From the NCBI GenBank assembly GCA_033032865.1, contig JAWHQI010000328.1:1922001-1986000 (forward strand): a DNA stretch of 64,000 nt, given 5' to 3'. The notes beneath the pieces were generated by a model. It was not told the DNA's origin. It searched no databases and saw nothing but the letters and a program-made list of their open reading frames with translations. Position 1 is the stretch's first letter, and every line of letters begins with the position of its first letter. A program made the position numbers and the translations under genes. Origin of the DNA: Dactylorhiza incarnata. Its lineage: Eukaryota > Streptophyta > Magnoliopsida > Asparagales > Orchidaceae. Positions 21,713 to 32,213 of this stretch are shown here, piece by piece.

Positions 21713-21990
21713 AACATATAACCTTCGTATGGGAGTTGGTTATATGTTTATGGATTTTTACTGCTTATTTGCAATTTTATCTGTACCATTAACATATAAT
21801 CTTCGTATGGGAGTTGGTTATATGTTCATGGATTTACTCTACTTATTTGCAATTTTCATCTGTTCCGTCAACATTTAACCTTCGCATGGGAGTCAGTTAT
21901 ATGTTGATGGGTTTTACAAAAGCTTATGCAAGTTATAACTTTTATATGTTCCACTAGCATGTAGCCCCGTGAGAGAATTAGCTATATGTG
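21713..21990 (+). repeat. Four tandem hairpins (period 78-86 bp) in LARD1 internal domain
   Basis: First hairpin: arms AACATATAACC (21713-21723) and GGTTATATGTT (21738-21748), 11 bp, 14-nt loop. Second: arms 21791-21801 and 21816-21826, one G-T pair. Third: 21870-21880 and 21895-21905, two mismatches. Fourth: AGCATGTAGCC (21956-21966) and AGCTATATGTG (21980-21990), where one A-T pair has become G-C and two pairs are G-T. Confidence 0.7.
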
Positions 21991-22053
21991 GAGGGATTTT
22001 TACTATGTGCCTTTTGGACACAACTCATAAACGTTGCGTTTCAGATATACAAA

Positions 22054-22200
22054 CCTTGGAAGGTGCTGAGTAGCCTCCCCTTCCAGTTAAGCTCGGCTCT
22101 TTGGAAGGTGTCGAGTAGTCCCCACTTCCAGCTGAGCTCGGCTCCCGGGAAGGTGTTGAGTTGCCTTCGTCTCCCGTTAAGCTCGGTTCACGGGAGGGGT
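22054..22200 (+). repeat. Three 45-bp tandem hairpin units in LARD1 internal domain
   Basis: Units start near 22056, 22101 and 22146. The arms are TGGAAGG with CCTTCCA, TGGAAG with CTTCCA, and CGGGA with TCCCG. The third unit differs on both sides of the stem, so pairing is kept. The AAGCTCGG string between units is shared. Confidence 0.65.
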
Positions 22201-22456
22201 ATCAAGTGATGAAGGGTTTCTTGTTTCTCACGATTAGATCAATTTGAATCGTTCAAGCTACCCCGTAGTTCACGTAAGCTACTTGTATAGTACACGGCGG
22301 AAGCCGTCTACATAGCTCGTTAGGTAAAACCAAACCTAGAGACCCTTAAAATTTGGGATCATTCGACACCTCTAGTGGTCTGCAATACGTCCTGTTTTGA
22401 ATCTCCATGACCCACTCGTATTTTCGGGGACGAAAATTTTCTTTGTTTTATTGGAT

Positions 22457-25400
22457 TGTAACATCCCGACTTCGAAAAAGGGGTCTAGCCGGTTCAGTTG
22501 AACCCTTGGAGGAATCTAGGCCGGGTCATTAGGCAATCACGACCCGACCTTCACCACCTAGAGGTGGTCAGTTAGAGAAATGACTGTTTTGGGCAGCATC
22601 GTGCCTCGCCACAACGTCAAAGTTGTTCATCGAGCATACGTGCTCCGAATCGACTTCCGTCAGTTGCATTAGACTCGTATAATTGATGCGAGTGCAACGG
22701 AACTCGTTTCGTTTCGATCCGAGGTCATATGCAGAATATGACCATTTTGAGTATAGTAGCGCGTCACGACGACGCAGTTTTAGAATATGGAGCATACATG
22801 CTCCGAATCGACTTCCGTCAGTTACGTTAGACTCGTATAGTCGACACGAGTGCAACGGAACTCGTTTCGTTTCGATCAGAGGTCATTTGGTGAAAGTGAC
22901 CGTTTTGAGTATCGCAGCGCGTCACGACGACGCAGTTTTAGAATATGGAGCATACATGCTCCGAATCGACTTCCGTCAGTTATGTTATACTCGTATAGTC
23001 GACACGAGTGCAACGGAACTCGTTTCGTTTCGATCAGAGGTCATTTGGTGAAAGTGACCGTTTTAAGTATCGCAGCGCGTCACGACGACGCAGTTTTAGA
23101 ATATGGAGCCTACATGCTCCGAATCGACTTCCGTCAGTTACGTTAGACTCGTATAGTCGACACGAGTGCAACGGAACTCATTTCGTTTCGATCAGAGGTC
23201 ATTTGGTGAAAGTAACCATTTTGAGTATCGCAGCGCGTCACGACGACGCAGTTTTAGAATATGGAGCATACGTGCCCCGAATCGATTTCCGTCAGTTGCT
23301 TTAGACTCGTATAGTTGATACGAGTGCAACGGAACTCGTTTCGTTTCAATTCGAGGTCATTTTAAGAAAACCACTATTTTGAGTAACGTCGAGCGCGACA
23401 ACAACGCCATTTTAAAATGTTGGGTGAACGGACTCGGAATCGACTTCGGATGCTTTCGTTAGCTTCGTAGGGTTGACACGAACACAACGGCACCCTCTGC
23501 ACATTTTAGTGGCGTTTCTGTTGGGAGTTATGATATATATATATACCTATATATGAATATAAATATATGATTATATATATATACTAATATATGTACATAT
23601 ATTAAGGAGCTTAAAAGCATATTATGGGGAATCCTAAAATCAGAACTAGCGAAAGAAGGGGGAGTGGCTAAACCAGGGGGCGAGCTCCGTTGGCAGGATC
23701 GCGAACTGGGCAGGAATCGCGAACCCAAGCTCGATCTTCCTCCCTGGACGAGTGCCCATGGGGCGATGGCCACCTGTGCTTTTGGATTCGGAAAAGGAGC
23801 TCCGGTGGGAGATTCCGATTGGCCGGTTCTGGCTATAAATGGAAGGCTTCGCCTTCGTTTCTGGGGGGCTCGACGGCAAGGTCCCCTCTTCTCCATCTCC
23901 CCCCCCCCCTCCTATTTCCTCTGCTCTCCCTCTCATGGCAGAAATCTACCTCTTACTCCTTGACCGGGCGCGGATTGGAGTAGAACTACTCCAAATAGCA
24001 TGGAGATCGAGCCTCTCTCTCTCTCCCTCTCTCTCCCTCCATGCTCCCTAGCTTCCATTTCGTGTTCTGCGAATTGGTTTTTTTTTAAAGAGGAAAGAAA
24101 AACTAGATAATGAATGAAGTAATGCTATGCATAAGCATGGCTTTGGATCTAATCTCGGCAAACTAGGAGAGGTTTTTCCCTCCTGGTTTTGGGGATGATC
24201 CTCATCCTTTTTTTTGTTTCTTATTGCGATAAAATAAATAAATATAAGGGGAGGTGAAGATGCTACCACTATAATCAAATCATATGAGAGGGTATTAAAT
24301 TTTGTCCATCTTCATCTCTCCCTCCTCGTCCCCATGGTAAGCATTATCAAATTGGGGGCTGGTCTTCTTCTCTTTCTCAGTTTAGGATGACCTTGAGGAT
24401 AAGGGAATCATGTCTGAACTTGAAGTGGTAGTGGTGTTGCACATCAAGAATGGCTCAGATAATTTGGGCAATATGTGCGAATCTCTCTCCACCTCTTACT
24501 CTTTCTCTTCTTCTCTTCTTCACAGTAAAGTGAGAGGAAATGAGAGAGAGGAGAGCAAACCCGAGGCTAAGAGTTTCTCAACGGGCCCCTTTAGAAAGTC
24601 TATAACTCATCTCCTCTCCTCCCTACTCTTCCTCCTCCCTGGACTCCTGAAACACTAATTACAACTCTCTAATTAATGGTTTGCCCTAAACCCCATCTCC
24701 CTCCCTCACTCTTTTTCCCCATCTGTGCAAGATTTAATATATATATATATATTTTCATGTGTTCTTACACATACATGCACATAAGACACTATCATGGGGT
24801 TTCACTTGAGAAAGTTGGTGTGCTTAATAAGTGACTTTTTCTGCATGGGAGATATCAAGTGTTATCTATTTGAGCCTCTCCCTTCTCTGATAGTGATGAA
24901 TAGGCTGAGTATATAAGAGTTGTAACTAATTCTGGTGGCTATATTCACTTCAAAAATGCTTTACACATTTCTTTCTCTCTCCCACTCCCTCCCTCTCTTG
25001 GTCTTTGGAAAAGAAATAAAGATCATCTCTCCCTCACTCGCCTTTCTCTGTCCATGCAAACTTTAATACATATATATATAGTTACATATATTCACATATA
25101 TATATATGCCCGTACGAGGAGGCTTCACAAGAGATGGTGGATACGCAAAGGCTCTAGTGCAACCCTTGGATGTTTCATATGCTCCTACTCTCCCTCTAGG
25201 AGCTTTACATATGGTGGATGTGCTAATATCGTTCTCTCTCTCTCTCTCTCTCCCTATGTCTATGCAAGCTCTTATATATTTCTATATAGGAGTTGTAAGC
25301 TTGCTCAGGAAGAGGCCTATCTTGGGCTTCATTTGAAAAGGTTGGGGGGCTGCTCCTTGTGGAGTTGGACTGCAGGTAGGGTGATGTGGGGCTGCTCCTT

Positions 25401-27719
25401 TTATTGTTGATTTGGAGTTGCTCCTTTTGTGGTTGATTTGGAGTTGCCTCCTTTGTTGTTGGTTTGGGGGCTGCTCCTTGTGGAGTTGGACTGCAGGTAG
25501 GGTGATGTGGGGCTGCTCCTTTTATTGTTGATTTGGAGTTGCTCCTTTTGTGGTTGATTTGGAGTTGCCTCCTTTGTTGTTGGTTTGGGGGCTGCTCCTC
25601 GTGGAGTTGGACTGCAGGTAGGGTGATGTGGGGCTGCTCCTTTTATTGTTGATTTGGAGTTGCTCCTTTTGTGGTTGATTTGGAGTTGCCTCCTTTGTTG
25701 TTGGTTTGGGGGCTGCTCCTTGTGGAGTTGGACTGCAGGTAGGGTGATGTGGGGCTGCTCCTTTTATTGTTGATTTGGAGTTGCTCCTTTTGTGGTTGAT
25801 TTGGAGTTGCCTCCTTTGTTGTTGGTTTGGGGGCTGCTCCTTGTGGAGTTGGACTGCAGGTAGGGTGATGTGGGGCTGCTCCTTTTATTGTTGATTTGGA
25901 GTTGCTCCTTTTGTGGTTGATTTGGAGTTGCCTCCTTTGTTGTTGGTTTGGGGGCTGCTCCTTGTGGAGTTGGACTGCAGGTAGGGTGATGTGGGGCTGC
26001 TCCTTTTATTGTTGATTTGGAGTTGCTCCTTTTGTGGTTGATTTGGAGTTGCCTCCTTTGTTGTTGGTTTGGGGGCTGCTCCTTGTGGAGTTGGACTGCA
26101 GGTAGAGTGATGTGGGGCTGCTCCTTTCCTTGATTGATTTGGAGTTGCCTCTTTTATTGTATTATTGGGGATTGTTTTATTGTGGCTGTTTTGCCTTGGG
26201 GCTGCTCTTACCCTTGTTAGCTGAGGCTGTTTGCATTAGGGACTGCTGTCATAAAAACCTGTTGCTGCTACTATCAATTAATGTTGGGGCCTTCCTTGTG
26301 GATTGAGAGTTGTTGATATACTTTTGGTAGATGGGCTTTGCTGTTACTACCTCCTTCCCATATTCTCTAACATTTCTTCTCTCTCTACCCCTTCACGAAT
26401 TCTGATGTTGATTAAAGGTGGAAATACTCCCTCTTCTTTTGATGTGGTACCAATACCAATGGAAATGTTATATTGATAACTTGGGTTTGATCACCAAGCA
26501 TCCAAATGGTTGACGGGAGCCTATGAGGATGGCTCGATTTAATTGCCAGCCGGGTTAAAATAGTGGTACCTTCTCGGATGAAGATATGTTAAGCTTATAT
26601 AGAGTTCGTCTTCTCTCCTCCTATAGGTTGCGGGTGGATATATTGCTGATCTTAAAGGGTGTCTCTTTTCTTTTCTTATGAAAATGTTGCCTTCGAGAAA
26701 TAATTCCTACGGGAATGAAATGCTGCCTTCGAGAAATAATTCCTACGGGAATGAAATGTTGCCTTCGAGAAATAATTCCTACGGGAATGAAATGGTGCCT
26801 TCGAGAAATAATTCCTACGGGAATGAAATGCTGCCTTCGAGAAATAATTCCTACGGGAATGAAATGTTGCCTTCGAGAAATAATTCCTACGGGAATGAAA
26901 TGTTGCCTTCGAGAAATAATTCCTACGGGAATGAAATGTTGCCTTCGGGAATGTGACAAGGGATAAAATCGGATGGCCTATGAGTTTTACTCTAAGGCAA
27001 CCCGCACGATGGACGGTCTGGGAGGGCAACCCGTGTGAAACTAATAGAACTACGTGGGTCTGAGGCCGTATGCAGGACGATACGGAGTACGTAGGCGGTG
27101 GTCATGGGAAGACCGCCTCGGCCCAATAAGAATTCCAGATATCCCCTCCCTTATAAATGTTATATTATGTTTGTTTGATAGCAAGGGTTGGATTCTCTTC
27201 GTGGTTCTAATAACTTGTCTTTAGCACAAGTGACAAGTGCAGATGAGGGACAACACCCATGTGTGGATGAAGCTATGGAGCAAACTACGTCAGGTATAAG
27301 TTTGTTAAGCCGCATCTCCTTTTATTGTGCCCTATCTCAGGGTATATAAATATATAATGGCAATAAAGCCTTGATGGATAGGATTTAATGTGGCGGCGAA
27401 ATCGATATTATTCATACAAGTTTTGAAATTATGGTTTCTGTGATAATTAATCTTCCGCTATAAACCATGTCTTCCGCTAAGGGTTACAAAGCGCACCCTT
27501 TAATAATGTCTTCCGCTAAAATACTGCTTCCTTACTCTGTTGGTGTGTAGTAACTTTCGCTTAACACCACCCCTAGGCGTGACATCGGAGTGTTCAAGGA
27601 AAAAGGGTTGGAGAAGCTAGTACCTCCACCCCTCGGGATCGCTTCGGCGTCGTGCTAAAGGGTGGTGTGCGATAAGATCCCCCGGTCGGTCCGTCGATTT
27701 GGGAGGGGGGGGTCTTACA
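22457..27719 (+). repeat. 3' LTR of LARD1
   Basis: 5263 bp, collinear with 14772-20029, including the 158-bp array (22620-23400), TATA (23834-23841), 121-bp array (25340-26105) and 36-bp array (26681-26950, hairpins from 26703 to 26919). Small length differences sit in CT, AT and C runs. Confidence 0.88.
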
Positions 27720-27724
27720 TTCCT
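27720..27724. repeat. Right target-site duplication of LARD1 (TTCCT)
   Basis: Matches 14767-14771. Confidence 0.9.
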
Positions 27725-28204
27725 GTTGAGAGATTTTTGGGGACAATGATATTTGTATTTTCTCCTTCACATCTCTTGTATATATTGCCAATTTGATGTT
27801 TACTTGAGCAAGGCTCCATTCTTCATTCATTCTCTTCATTTTGGCTTCTTATTCTTCAAAGGAAACATAGTATCTTTTGCTTTCTGACTTACCTATTTCT
27901 CAAGCATGGTGATGAGAGAATAGGGACTATGATGGTTGAACATGGTACTCATCTTCTATCATTGATCTGAGGTCTTCTTTGTGAGTGAAGCTGTGGACTC
28001 CCCCTCCATTGTTGCAGGGGTTTGAAAGATTCTTCTAAATCTTTAATAACTTCATGTCCACTCTTAGAGCTTTCCCAGATACTTCAGTTTCCATGTCCAA
28101 AACAACTTCTTGAGCAATTTGAGGATGTCTTCTTGATGTACTTATTTACACCAGCCTTGTGCCTGGAGCAAACATTGCCCAAATACCAAAAGTATTGGCA
28201 TTTG
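27725..28204. other. Unassigned internal sequence of B1
   Basis: Lies between the gag/pol junction remnant and LARD1. No motif recognised in either strand. The open frame at 28022-28237 (plus) is antisense to the element and overlaps the junction remnant, so it is probably spurious. Confidence 0.4.
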
Positions 28205-28716
28205 GACATTTCTGCAAAAAGGATCACTTATCCTTAGGCACCCAATTGGATTTGGGTCCAAGGTTCATGTTAGGGAAATAACCTAAAATACTACACCTAT
28301 GAGTGGTCTGCTCTCTTTTTGCATTAGGCACTGTTGGGTTAAACCAACAGTCCAGGGCAAAATGACCATTTTTCCCTAGCACCATCACTCATACCTGTTG
28401 TATCTTCTCTTATGCCTTACCACCTGGAAATGTTGGTGGGAAGGAGAGAAGATGGCTGACCTAACAGTCCTTGGATGAACCTCGCAATGGTGAGTATGTG
28501 GTTGAGCTGATCTCACCATTTTTTGGTTCACCACCTTGGGAACAGGCTTGGCTGCCTTTCCTTTACTTTTAAGTATTGATGCTGCAGATCCATGGACATG
28601 AGAACCTGGAATCTGTACTTGGGTCTCATCAAGGGGTGGTTTAGAAACACTTGGCCCAAAGCTTGCTCTTCTATGTGTGTTGGGGTATTTACTGTTTCTT
28701 GTAGAGCAAGCCTTGG
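28205..28716 (-). pseudogene. gag/pol junction remnant of B1
   Basis: After the coiled-coil part of gag the minus strand continues, with a frameshift, into a Lys/Pro/Ser-rich linker. A degenerate knuckle follows (GKNGHFALDC at about 28343-28372, N-terminal Cys lost), then GPKSNWVPKDK ending at TGA 28224-28226. A WVPK block marks the start of pol in SIRE-type elements, but no protease or integrase follows. Confidence 0.55.
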
Positions 28717-30099
28717 TCAGATGATCATGTGAAAATTCCTGGTTGGAGAAATTTGATGCCAGTAGCTTCTCTTTGCTGAGAACTGGTCATTGATGGGAAG
28801 GACAGTCTTGGGCATTAAGAAGCTGGCAACAATTTTCTTCTCAGCCGATAACATTTCCTCAAGGTCCTTGATGACCTTGTTCCTCTTACCCAACTCAGCA
28901 TTTTGCAGCTTTGTGACATCCTTGAGATTATCCATTTCTTTGCTCAAAGCAATCAGCTTTTTAGCTGTCTCTTTGAGCTCAGATTGGACATATTTTAGGG
29001 ATGCTAACTCCTTAGATTGAGCTCTAAGAAGCTTCTTGCTTCTTTTCAAGGCAATCCACGTGGCTTCCTTATGCTGTACTAGGTCAAATTCAACCTCATG
29101 TGGAGATCTTGAGGATATGTTACTTCAAGCAAATCCACACTCACTCTCTTGCATAGAAACTGTCATTGATTCGGAATCAGAGACAGATAAGGGGGCTCTA
29201 ATAAGTACCTTCCCAGGAGAGGTTCATCCATCCTGGATTTCTTCAGTTATGGCCATAAGGCCAATGAGAACTTCCTCCTTATCTTCTGATGAATCTAAGT
29301 CAGAATCACTGAGTGTTCTTATTTTCTTGGCCATGTGTTCTTTCTCAGATTCCTTCTTGTCCTTTGGACTTCTTCTATCATCACTCTTCTTGGATTCTTT
29401 CTTCTTAGAGGAGCAGTCATCAATCATGTGACCTGTCTTCTTGTAGGGACAACACACTAGGTTATCTAAATCAGATTCGTTGAGTTTAGAGATATACCTT
29501 TCCTCCTTTGAAGATTTATTCTGGTCATGTTGACTAGATCTTCTGGAGTTTGAGAAGGATGATTTCTTTCTACTTCTTCTTTTTCTAGACATCTTTCTTT
29601 TGGGTTGCTTGGTGATGAGTACTAGCTCTTCAACAATGTCATCAGATTTTGATGAGCTTGCATTAGTAGATTCTGTGTTCTTAGAGATATTCTGAATTAT
29701 CAGAATATTGTCTTTGGTACTCCTCAAGCTTTCACCCTCAAGAATCATGACCCTTTCTCTGGTGTTCTCCTTTGAAATTTCTTCTTTAGTTTCCTTCTTG
29801 TAGATCTCCAAGGAATCCTACATCTCATTTGCTATTTTGCAATCACTTAAGTATTGAGATGTGGAATCATCAATTGCACTTTCAAGTATGTGTTTTGCAC
29901 TTTTATCCATGGATATCAGATCTTCATCTTCAATGAGGAACTGTGATAGAGTATAGGTTGTCTCTTCAACAACCATAAATAACTTGGGATCTGATGCTTC
30001 CATGAATAACTTGACTCTTAACTTCTATATGGCAAAGTTCTCTTTGGTGCAGATGGGCAACCTTATTGATCTCATCTCTTGATGATTCTCACAGGCCAT
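28717..30099 (-). pseudogene. Ty1-copia gag of B1, decayed
   Basis: One frame from ATG 30099 (MACENHQEMRSIRLPICTKENF) to 28717, with stops at 30025-30027, 29818-29820, 29224-29226 and 29125-29127. The first two replace Trp codons found in the related gag at 56851. The N-terminus matches that gag (LPIC-KENF, RV-LFMEA). The central part, roughly 130 residues, is deleted. Then come Ser/Lys/Arg-rich sequence, a knuckle with one Cys lost (CCPYKKTGHMIDDC) and a coiled coil (SKELASLKYVQSELKETAKK, then EMLSAEKK). A coiled coil behind the knuckle is usual in SIRE/Maximus gag. Confidence 0.85.
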
Positions 30100-30165
30100 T
30101 GAAGAATCACAACCTAATCAAAAGCTTGTAGATCTTGTTCTAAGATGTTAAGATATTGAACTCAA

Positions 30166-30181
30166 CCTAGCTTTGATACCA
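30166..30181 (-). other. Primer binding site of B1 (tRNA-Met)
   Basis: TGGTATCAAAGCTAGG on the minus strand, 11 bases from the LTR end and about 65 bp before the gag ATG. Confidence 0.8.
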
Positions 30182-30192
30182 ATTAAAAGATA

Positions 30193-31935
30193 TGGCTTGA
30201 CTGTAAACTACACCTAGGGGGGTGATTAGGTGTTTTCAGTTTACTTTGCTATTTAATTATTTATCTATCTCAGTACACAAGCATCACAGAAAACACACAA
30301 TGATTTATAGTGGTTCCCAACTAGATAATGTGTCTAGAGGTAGTCCACTGTCCCTCCCACCTATCAAGTAGTGCGTTAGAATAGGTAACTTCTCCAACAC
30401 ATATTATTTCACTATATTCAGATCATACACTCAGGTTCACACAGAACCCTACAAAGCTCAGACTTTACAAGTCCTACAAACTCAGATCTTCGACAAGATC
30501 CTACCAAACTCAGGTTCACCAAGAACCCTACCAACTCAGATCTATTTCTAGATCCTACCAACTCAGACTCACAAAGAGCCCTACAAAGTAGTACAGAATT
30601 GTTGTTATAGAAGAGAAGACTTTAGAGAATGAACAATTGAATATCAGATCTTCCTCTTCTTCTAAGTCCAATGATCTTGTGGATCAATGAACCTTTCTTC
30701 AAAATCTTCTGTAGAACTTCACAGCCAACAGCAATGAAGAAGACTTCTTCTCTTTTTCTTTTCTTTCTCTTATGTAAGTATATATCAGAATGAAATTTGA
30801 GAAAGAATACTAAGTCAAAAACTACCTATGTAAAAGAAAAATCTTTCTTTTATACTCTTCTGCACTTATGCATAAAAGCCCTTATTGATTACTGCATAAT
30901 CAATTCCTCGTTTGAAAATGTCTTGCAGAATTGGAAATTATTTGTCATTATTACTAGCCTTTCTTGGAACTTGCAAAAATTAGAAATAATAAATTTCTTT
31001 CTTAACTACAGTGTAACAACTATATTCTACAGTGATCATTTCATTTATGGCTCCTTGAATTGTGTGCAAGATAGGCGGCGCAGGCGTTCTTTGATTATTC
31101 ATTTCCAAGAATATCTGTGCATTAAATGCAAATATGCAACTGTCAAGATGATATTGTTCTTTCAAGAAGATATCTCTTGATCAACAGATATTCTTCACGA
31201 CGACGTCGTCGATATACTTTCTTGTTCAGTACTTGGCTGGATATCTCCATGAGATTGCTTCTTCTAGACGATATCGCCGAGATCTCTCCTTATATGCAAT
31301 ATCTTTTCGATATTAAAAGTAGCATGCTTCCATTAAGTCGACATAGCTCCTTCTTCAAGGCTTTCTATAATATCTCAATTATATTACTTCTTCTTGACGA
31401 TATCGTGGAGATATCTTAGTTGTGACTGCGATGAGCTTTCTTTAGAATGATGTCGTTGATATCTGATCTTTAGCTTTATCTACGACAAGCTTTCTTCACG
31501 ACGATGTTGTCGACATCTGGACTTCACTTTATCTACGACAAGCTTTCTTCACGACGATGTCATCGACATCTGGACTTAACTTTATCTAAGACAAGCTTTC
31601 TTCAACTTTCAAGATGATGTGCTTCTATCAAGACGATATCGTCGAAACTATTTCGACGACATGATACTTTTCTCCACGATTCTTCTGCTGAGTCTTGAGA
31701 TGATATTTTACTTGGTTGATTTTCATTAGTTTTATCGTTTATACACTAGTGATGTAGCTTTGATTCTTTCTCTACGATATGTCCAGTCCTAGATGATTGT
31801 AGACATAGAAAATTTCCTGATATATGATTTATTTTCTGCAATCATGAATAAGCTATATCATCAAATACATAATGCATTTATCATTGATCTGAGCACTTTT
31901 TCTAATCAGGCATATTGCTGGCACAGTTCCCAACT
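30193..31935 (-). repeat. 5' LTR of B1
   Basis: 1743 bp, collinear with 10179-11931. The TATA box on the minus strand is at about 30847-30854 (TATAAAAG). Upstream lie the GACGATATCGTC and GTCGACATC dyads and the 53-bp array (31420-31620). Many differences from the other LTR are C/T or G/A. Confidence 0.85.
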
Positions 31936-32213
31936 ATTTCTCCTTTGGCTTGTTTTGGTAAGCAAGAGAGTTCAGTCTTGCTGCCCACCGTGGTTTCCGG
32001 GTGGGTGGTCAGAAATTCTCTAGCACTCTCCAAGGTGCCTGGTTCAGTATTTGGCTTGAGAGTGGAACTCTCTAAGATCTTCTGGGTGTGTAGCCGGACC
32101 TCCTTACTGCAGCTCGAGGGTCTATTCTTGTTTTTCAACTTAAAGGGTGAGAATCCTTGTCCTGAACGACTGTCCTAGTGAGCTAGCTTAGTAGAATTAA
32201 GTGCAAGCTACAC
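31936..32213. other. Unclassified flank between B1 and Athila element C
   Basis: Probably the continuation of 9524-10178 on the far side of B1. No gene or motif recognised; the small open frames on both strands lack support. Confidence 0.35.

Larger units (their letters stand above)
20046..22456 (+). other. Non-coding internal domain of LARD1
   Basis: No gag or pol motif in any frame. It contains a direct duplication (20927-21600), an array of hairpins with a period near 80 bp (21713-21990) and a 45-bp hairpin array (22054-22200). It ends with TTTTCGGGGACGAAAATT about 40 bp before the 3' LTR, like the end of a chromovirus internal region but without a G-rich polypurine tract. Confidence 0.7.
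14772..27719 (+). mobile_element. LARD1: large non-coding LTR retrotransposon derivative
   Basis: 12.95 kb. LTRs of 5258 and 5263 bp (14772-20029, 22457-27719) flank a 2427-bp internal domain without gag or pol. The termini TGTAACATCCC…TCTTACA, the tRNA-Met-like primer site and the CGGGGACGAAAATT stretch before the 3' LTR match Del/Tekay-type chromoviruses, which could mobilise it. LTR divergence looks low, roughly 1-2% by eye, mostly single substitutions. The plus orientation follows from the primer site at 20032. Target duplication TTCCT. Confidence 0.88.
10179..31935 (-). mobile_element. B1: SIRE/Maximus-like Ty1-copia element, pol missing, split by LARD1
   Basis: LTRs at 10179-11931 and 30193-31935, a polypurine tract beside the left LTR and a tRNA-Met primer site beside the right one, so transcription is on the minus strand. 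Without LARD1 the element is about 8.8 kb. It has a decayed gag (28717-30099), a short remnant of the gag/pol junction (28205-28716) and then an accessory ORF (12132-14436). Integrase, reverse transcriptase and RNase H are absent. The LARD1 target duplication is clean, so that insertion did not remove pol. No convincing target duplication is visible. Confidence 0.85.

Noticed and set aside
31921..31940. Target-site duplication of B1
   Set aside because: The bases left of 10179 (ATATA) and right of 31935 (ATTTC) do not match under any LTR boundary I tried, so I claim none.
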